NCBI GenBank assembly: GCA_905221605.1
Contig: CAJNDS010002177.1
Location: 495,001-559,000, forward strand
From: Symbiodinium natans
Lineage: Eukaryota; Sar; Dinophyceae; Suessiales; Symbiodiniaceae
Direction: 5' to 3'
DNA: 64,000 nt
The position numbers were made by a program, and so were the translations under genes. Each line of letters begins with the position of its first letter. Position 1 is the first letter of the stretch. Below the pieces are notes generated by a model, which made no database searches, was not told the origin of the DNA, and saw nothing but the letters and a program-made list of their open reading frames with translations. Positions 57,901 to 64,000 of this stretch are shown here, in pieces.

Positions 57901-59300
57901 TGGAGCTATATGCTCTAGACATCTCTAGACTGAACCTTCTCAAGCCTGCAATTCTGCTGAAGTCTTGAAGCTGCTCGCTGGCACGACAGTGTTATGCTCA
58001 TGCCCAAGAGTCGGATTCCTTGGCCAATGGCTTTAGCGACGATGGAAGACAATGGAGTCCCAAAGCAATCCGCAAAGTAGCACCTGCCAATCACAAAGAT
58101 CCAGCTGAAGCAACCTAAAGCCAAGCAGGTTGCGCGGATGAGCTATGAAAATACGGTGCCTTGGACTTCCAGGACCGTTTAGTCGACCAATAGTGTGCCC
58201 GTCTCAAAAGAAGGCCCAGGAAAGAGGCGCTTGGTATGGCCAGAAAGCAGGTAAGATAGCACCAAAGCGACCACAAGAAACAGCAAGACATGACCAGCTG
58301 TAGCCCTGTAGCGATAGCAAGAGGTTTTGTTGTTGAGCTGTAATGTTAAGCTAAGATTTCTGAATGTCCTGTCGGCCATGCAGCCGCATCTGAGGTGATG
58401 AGACAAGAACTGCGAAAGATTCGAGACGATATGGTTCGCTTGCAGAGCTGCTCTGTTGCAAGTCGTTAAGCATGTTAGCACATTCCTTCAGCCCCATCTC
58501 TCCGAAACCCGGGCTCCTAAGCCTGCAATGAACCCAAGAGCAGAAGTGACAGAAGGTCTTTCATGTGACCTCACAGTTGTGACAGGTAATGCGCCTCTGG
58601 ATATAACATAAGCCTAGAAGCTCAGGCTGACAAGTTGGCCTTGGAAATAACGTGTATGCATTCGGGCAGCCCTGCGTCGAGGCAGATTGGACCCTTCAAT
58701 GCCACCTCAGCATGCAGACGACGAGGTCAGATCGGTGGCTGATGTTGTCTAGTTCCAGATGAACCACGAGAGAGAGCAAGAGAGCAAGACTCAGACGCAG
58801 CTTAGCTGTTGACAGTTCGCTCGGAGCTTCTGTATGTGAAGATAAAGCAACGCTGTGAAGGAACTCAATGCATGTATTGGACACTGGGCTAGCAAGATAT
58901 TGAATGCTTTCGGTGGAAAATGGCGAAAGCGATAAGAATGCAGCGAACATCATAGTGCAGCATCACTAACAAAATCATCTGCCAAATGTTGGTATGAAGA
59001 ACCCAAAAGGTGTTCATTCACTTGTAATGAACAGAAGTACAAGCACCAAATCAATTGGCAAAATTGGAGCTAACAAACATATATCGGGGGTTTATCGTTT
59101 CGTCTTGTCGTTGTTAATTAGCGGTTTGTGTTGTTCGTTCGTGTTTGTTTTTGCATAGACTGTATGTATCAGCGAGTTCAGAAGCAGTAACATGTATCCA
59201 CAGGGTTTTAGTTTCAATGACATGGGAGCGGCAATGATCGAAGCTAAAATATCTGTTGCCTTCGTCACGTTACGGTCATTCCCCCCTCCCCCACCCCCGC
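57900..59300. other. Repeat-poor region with minus-strand open frames
   Basis: Three minus-strand frames (57915-58124, 58179-58481, 58696-58953) of 69 to 100 codons contain hydrophobic stretches such as HVLLFLVVALVLSYLLSG. They have no shared motif and no splice evidence, and could be chance or an old antisense gene fragment. Confidence 0.3.
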
Positions 59301-59329
59301 CCCACCCCATCAAAGCCCAAACCCCAAAC

Positions 59330-59407
59330 TTGGGATGTTTCCACCTCTAGGGGGGGTTACTATAATGCCTATTAAGGTCTGTTAGTATAGGGGGGGAAAC
59401 ATCCCAA
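59330..59407. mobile_element. Inverted-repeat element, family A (copy 5)
   Basis: The left arm ttgggatgtttcc pairs with the right arm ggaaacatcccaa, and tctgttagtatagggggg is conserved in the right half. CCCTAAA units follow within ten bases. Confidence 0.65.
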
Positions 59408-59856
59408 CCCTACTAAACCCTAAACCTTAAACCCCAAACCCTAAACCCTAAACCCTAAACAGAAGCCCGAGCCTCCTTTGAGGCAACCTGACCATGTCCC
59501 TGACGCAGCCAATGCCAAGGGGGGCGTGTTTTCAACATGAAGGCACCAGTGCCCCAAAGATTTACAAGGTGGGTAGCTTCCACCTGGGAACTCAAAACCA
59601 CACCAGGATGGCTTTCAAGGTGACCCTAAACCCTAAACCCTAAACCCTAAACCCTAAACCCTAAACCCTAAACCCTAAACCCTAAACCCTAAACTGCAGG
59701 ACTCGAAGGGCTCCCTGTCTAGCTCGAAGCCTCGCAGCCCAAGTAAGAGGGCAACGTATGTGACGCGAACCCGGAAGACCACAAGTTGAGCTGTAAGGGT
59801 CGGGGTCTTGTAAGCTTGTAAGCCCTAGCACACGTCCCTCCGGGCAGTAGAAGCTG

Positions 59857-59962
59857 TTAGGGTTTAGGGTTTAGGGTTTAGGGTTTAGGGTTTAGGGTTT
59901 AGGGTTTAGGGTTTAGGGTTTAGGGTTTAGGGTTTAGGGTTTAGGGTTTAGGGTTTAGGGTT
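59857..59962. repeat. Interstitial telomere-like array
   Basis: Fifteen perfect GGGTTTA units. A CCCTAAA array of ten units lies at 59623-59694, facing it. Confidence 0.98.
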
Positions 59963-61039
59963 TTGGTCTTTTCATTGCTCCAGCCACGTGCAAGACACGT
60001 CCGACGCGTGCAAAGAGGAGACTGATAATTTCATAAGCTGTCTGCAAGTCAGGCACAGCAATACTTCAACACTGGTCACCTGAGGCTCTAAGCATCTCTA
60101 AACCCCAGGCTTCCTACCTGAAGCATGAAGGCTAAAGGGTTTCGGGGAGAGGATTTAGGCTTTCGCAACCCACAACCCACAACCTACAACCCTAAACCCT
60201 AAACCCTACACCCTAAACGGATGCGAAGTTGAGTTCCAATGCCAGCGGCATGGGTTTCACCGGCCTTGCTGCCGACAGAAGCTTTCAGACCAATTCTTTT
60301 CTTGTCACTATTTTCAGTATTCTCCTGATCCATTCTGCCATTCATCAGCTCAAGTTCTTATATATGTTATTTGTGCAGCTTTCTCTGCTTCATTCTACTT
60401 TCTTATCTTAGATGATATTACTTCCCATTTTTGTCAAAAAAAAAAGCTCTATCGGATGCAGTCTGCAGTGACGGGGTTCGAGCTTACAGGGTTGATTTTT
60501 GTTTGTTTGTTATATATATATATATTTTTTTTTGTTTTGGGGGGGAGGGGTGAGGGGAGGTGTGGGCGTGGCTGAGGTTTAAGCCCAGATGAGCAAATCG
60601 CAAGCCTAATCCCGTAATCCTCAGATCGCCTCAGCCGGCCCACCTCAATCATCCCGTTCAAGACGTTTTATGATGAGTGGTTATGCTATAGCATTATGAT
60701 GATTATTATGGGCTAATCCCTTCCCCCTTTTACTAAACGCCCGCCTAATAATGAAAACACTTTCCGGAAAATCCTCCCGAAACCGAGCCCGCCTTGTAAA
60801 CCCTATTCCGAATTGGGGGGGCGGGGGGGGGGGGGGGGCAGGGGCCCCAAAACCCTCATGCCAACCAACAAGGACCTCGAACATGACATTTGAATAAGAG
60901 CCCCCCCTCAGACATTTCAGTTTCATATTAGGGGGGGGGGGGGGGTGGCCCCCCCGTTCAATATTAGGGGGAAGGGATTATGAGTTATCCGTTACGGACT
61001 ATGAAGAAAAACAAGGAATATGTTGTGTTCTGATTACAG

Positions 61040-61102
61040 TGATGGCAATGATGACAACGTATCAATCGCAGAGCCTAGCCCTCAGCCTAGAACACCAGCA
61101 AG
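61040..61102 (+). CDS. Candidate C-terminal exon of channel copy 2
   Basis: Acceptor gattacag and donor gtacag flank DGNDDNVSIAEPSPQPRTPA, a disordered type, in a frame that joins in phase to 61185. The alternative MAMMTTYQSQSLALSLEHQQ is also open. Confidence 0.35.
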
Positions 61103-61184
61103 GTACAGTAGTTGACCTCGTAGGTAAAAGCTCGGAAGACTACATGGAGTACGCGCTCACTTCTCTGACCGTCTGTGTCTACAG

Positions 61185-61299
61185 GACGCAGCCCCGGCAC
61201 AGAAGCCCCAACTCTGCATGGATGCCGGCATGGTTTCTGAAAGCTGGTGCCGCAAGCAGGCCTTTTGCCATTGCAGAAGATGCGGAGCCTGAGCTGCCA
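61185..61299 (+). CDS. Candidate C-terminal exon of channel copy 2
   Basis: Acceptor gtctacag and donor gtaaac. The phase-consistent frame contains SAWMPAWFLKAGAASRPFAI and then AEDAEPELP. A cysteine-rich alternative frame ends at a stop at 61291. Membership in the channel is inferred only from position. Confidence 0.35.
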
Positions 61300-62956
61300 G
61301 TAAACGTCTCTACATGTCTTAGAGCCTGGCTCACAGACCAACCAACCGTGAGGCAATGAACCACCTGCTGCAGACATCCCATGTGACTGTATATGTAACT
61401 GTTGGCCCCAACTCACTAGAAGTATACAGGCAATATACTGGAGTTTTCCCAAAAACGGTACTCAACAGGTTTGCCGGGTACCTGGCTCTTAGCAACACAT
61501 GCTGTTGCGTTTCGGTCTCTACTGAACACGGCCACGGTCAACCCAACCCCTACCGACCCCATATTTCTGCAAACCATGAACCCTAGCTCCCCAAGCCTTG
61601 AGCCCCATTAATTGGTGGTAGCCGAAAAGCTTCCGCCAGGAAAAGCCTTGCAAATTAGCATCCCTCCATGATTTCCCAATCCCACAGCCTGATTGATAGC
61701 CAACAAGTGCGCCACTCCAACTTGAGGGCATTTCGTGTATTCGGGCATCCTTCATGGTTAAGGTCATCAGCATATTCAGGGTATTTGGGGCTTGCAGGAC
61801 TCATGGGATTTATAGCGCTAGTAGGGTTTCGGCAAGGTGTGGTTCTGCGGATCACGCTTCAAGGACAGCGATGGTCTGCCAAATGGTCGCTCTTGCATGC
61901 CCACCCTAGCTGATACTTACGCTTGAAGCTCCCCTCCCCCTTTCCCATGAAAGCACGGACTAAACGCAAACCCGAATCCGCCACCCTTTCTCTCCGCTCA
62001 CCGTAGACCGATTTAGGTCTGCATTCGAGGCAGAGGTGCCAGAAAGAAGACGGCTGCGTGTTGCCAGAGCTCGGTGTTCGGATTGTTTCAGGTTTACAGT
62101 AGGGCCGAGTAAGAATGAGGATTGAGGCTGCAGTGAGCAGCGGTTTAGGTGTCTGACTTTGATCTTGTGAAGAGCCCTGGATGAGTTGGTGGCATATGCA
62201 CTCAGAAATACGCATAGAAAAGAGAACAAGGGCATAGGCAGCTCATTGTACGAGTCACCGCGCAGATACGTCGTAGCAGGTTGGGAGTTGTGTTCCGAGG
62301 TTGTTTCGTTCAACGCCTTCCCATCCAAACGACAAGGTTTCTGTTCGAAGCCCGGGCCCAACACGCAACCAAAGTTTGAATGTACCACCCTTTTTTCAAG
62401 TCCGACTTCATGGAATCGGGTGTGGACATGGTTTCGTTGCCTTAAAGTGGAACTTTAAGTTGCAGAGCTTCCGGAAGACTTGCACCCCCTATGAGAGGGG
62501 TTTTCTACTGCATTGATCTCGCTAGAGTGCTCTTTTACCATGTCCTCCTGTTCTGCGAGCCTTCGTGGTGCAACCACTGTAGCGGCCAGCACAAAAGGAT
62601 GCCACGCCCAGTGTCCAAAGCAAAGAGTTGCTGGCAGCGTGCATTGGGGGGAAGACTGAACCCCCAGGCTTGAAGGTTATACTTGAACTCGCCGAATGCT
62701 TTCATGCTGCCAGCTTCTTTCACTTCAACAGCGGGGCTTCTCCCTGCCTTTGCCGAACATGTTTTTTTTCTCTCTTGAAATTCGCTGAATCTGGGAGCTG
62801 CAAGTGTGCTGTGTTCTGCGCATGGCGCCCTGCAGTGCCATAATTACTCAGCCAAAGGCTTCCGCAGCATTCCTGATCCGCAGCTAAGCGCTGTCGCAAC
62901 ACAATGGCCGCAGCTGGCTTTCTCTTTGTCAGGCTTGCTCTAGGGCCCACACGACG

Positions 62957-63067
62957 ATGGGTTTAGGGTTTAGGGTTTAGGGTTTAGGGTTTAGGGTTTA
63001 GGGTTTAGGGTTTAGGGTTTAGGGTTTAGGGTTTAGGGTTTTATGTTTAGGGTTTAGGGTTTAGGGT
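62957..63067. repeat. Interstitial telomere-like array
   Basis: About 15 GGGTTTA units with one TTTTATG interruption near 63040. Confidence 0.98.
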
Positions 63068-63422
63068 GACGATGAAGACAGGTCGAATAGACAGGCCTCT
63101 TTTTCTTGTCACATGAGCCCCAAGAGTCTTGTGCTGCTCTTGCCATTGCTCTTTGAGCTCACAATCCTTGCAGACACTACTGCAAATCAAAATGCTCAAA
63201 CATGCGCGAGACAGTCACCATGACTCAGCAGAGTTCCTAGCATGATCTACGGTTTACGAAGTGCACTTTTCCATGTGTTAGGGCTGTTGGGGTCATCGTT
63301 GCCATAGCTTCCCCAAGCCACGTTGCAGAGCAAAAGCGCCCATCTACTCGGGAGGCCCAAAACCGAACCCCTAAACCAAGAAACCCATCTTCCCCATCTC
63401 ACCTTTTGGTGTGTGCCACCAG

Positions 63423-63511
63423 GGTCGGAAGAGCTGCCCCTGCCAGCTGTCATGGCGGCCGCCTTCGAATGCACGCACTGCTCGAAGACATTCGCCACGG
63501 AAGGGGCGCTG
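63423..63511 (+). CDS. Exon with the first half of a C2H2-type zinc finger
   Basis: Acceptor gccaccag is followed by ELPLPAVMAAAFECTHCSKT, then FATEGAL. The C-x2-C-x3-KTF spacing and the hydrophobic residue after it fit the first half of a classical C2H2 finger; the two histidines would be in the next exon. A GC donor (CTG|gccccatt) is likely, as the downstream sequence runs into a G-tract. An ATG at 63452 could start the protein, but the frame is open upstream. The partner gene lies right of the window. Confidence 0.5.
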
Positions 63512-64000
63512 GCCCCATTTCAAGGGGTTTGGGAGTTCGGGTGTGGGGGGGGGGGGGGGGGGGCCTTAAGGTTGCAGATTCGACTTTTTGGGCCTAAGCT
63601 TGTGGAAGCAGCATGAAAGAGACTTCAGAGGTCAACATCATGTGCTGATCCTCAGGGCTCTTAAATGCTCAACCCTAAGCCCGAAACCCAAAGCAGTGGT
63701 CTCAAAGGATCAGTGTGCCCAGGCATGCTAGACTAGTGCTTGGGAAGCAAAAGGATCACAGGCCAGAGCTGCTTGTTTGTTGTGGTGCGGAGTGTTTCTA
63801 GGTTTCCCAGTGTTGCTCTTTGCTTCGGTCCTCTTGCAAACCCCACCAAGAAACTCTCGTCTTCTTAGCTTCTCAGGCCACTGCGGAACCTACAGAGCCA
63901 TCATTCCCAGTCCACCCGAGAATCTGAGTTCACGCATGCCCTGTCTCCGCCCAGCGCGCGCATCTTCACCTGCGCTACATCCATCAGGCAGGGCACGTCA

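Noticed and set aside
62186-62673. Plus-strand frames including CIDLARVLFYHVLLF as a channel C-terminal exon
   Set aside because: The IDLA stretch resembles the segment after the second EF-hand in related channels, but there is no clear acceptor or phase match, so it was left out of the model.

Overview
This window reads as nuclear DNA of a dinoflagellate, most likely a Symbiodiniaceae species or a close relative. There are no long open genes. Coding sequence occurs as short exons (about 40 to 130 bases) separated by introns of hundreds to thousands of bases, and everything I recognise with confidence is on the + strand. Reading frames join only if many introns start with GC or GA instead of GT and end in AG followed by G, which is a known dinoflagellate habit. 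TTTAGGG/CCCTAAA arrays, the telomere repeat type reported for this group, are scattered through the introns. All gene models below were assembled by eye from frame, splice phase and protein motifs, without transcripts or database searches.

Layout. (1) About 1.0-7.0 kb: the 3' half of a voltage-gated cation channel with two EF-hands; its 5' part lies left of the window and a possible last exon ends at 11216. (2) About 12.4-19.8 kb: exons of an unrecognised gene whose possible last exon ends at 19844. (3) About 20.2-29.4 kb: an unrecognised gene; its last four exons join in phase and end at a stop at 29388. One of its introns holds an inverted repeat, a G-rich tract and a 22-copy palindromic array (25.6-26.9 kb). 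(4) 30.76-32.05 kb: an AT-rich island with broken minus-strand reading frames unlike the rest of the window, possibly an old viral or mobile-element insertion. (5) About 32.3-44.0 kb: phase-compatible exons of unknown function that may be the N-terminal part of the next gene. (6) 44.6-56.8 kb, perhaps to 61.3 kb or beyond: a second, nearly complete single-domain voltage-gated channel (S1-S6, pore, two EF-hands), paralogous to the first. (7) 63.4 kb: an exon with the first half of a C2H2-type zinc finger.

The two channels are the clearest biology. Each should be a membrane cation channel whose voltage sensor (S1-S4) gates a pore (S5-P-S6), with a cytosolic EF-hand tail that would let calcium modulate it. 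The intergenic and intronic DNA is rich in small inverted-repeat elements (at least four families), locally uniform variants of the telomere-like repeat, microsatellites and homopolymer tracts. No rRNA, tRNA, CRISPR or bacterial-type feature was recognised.
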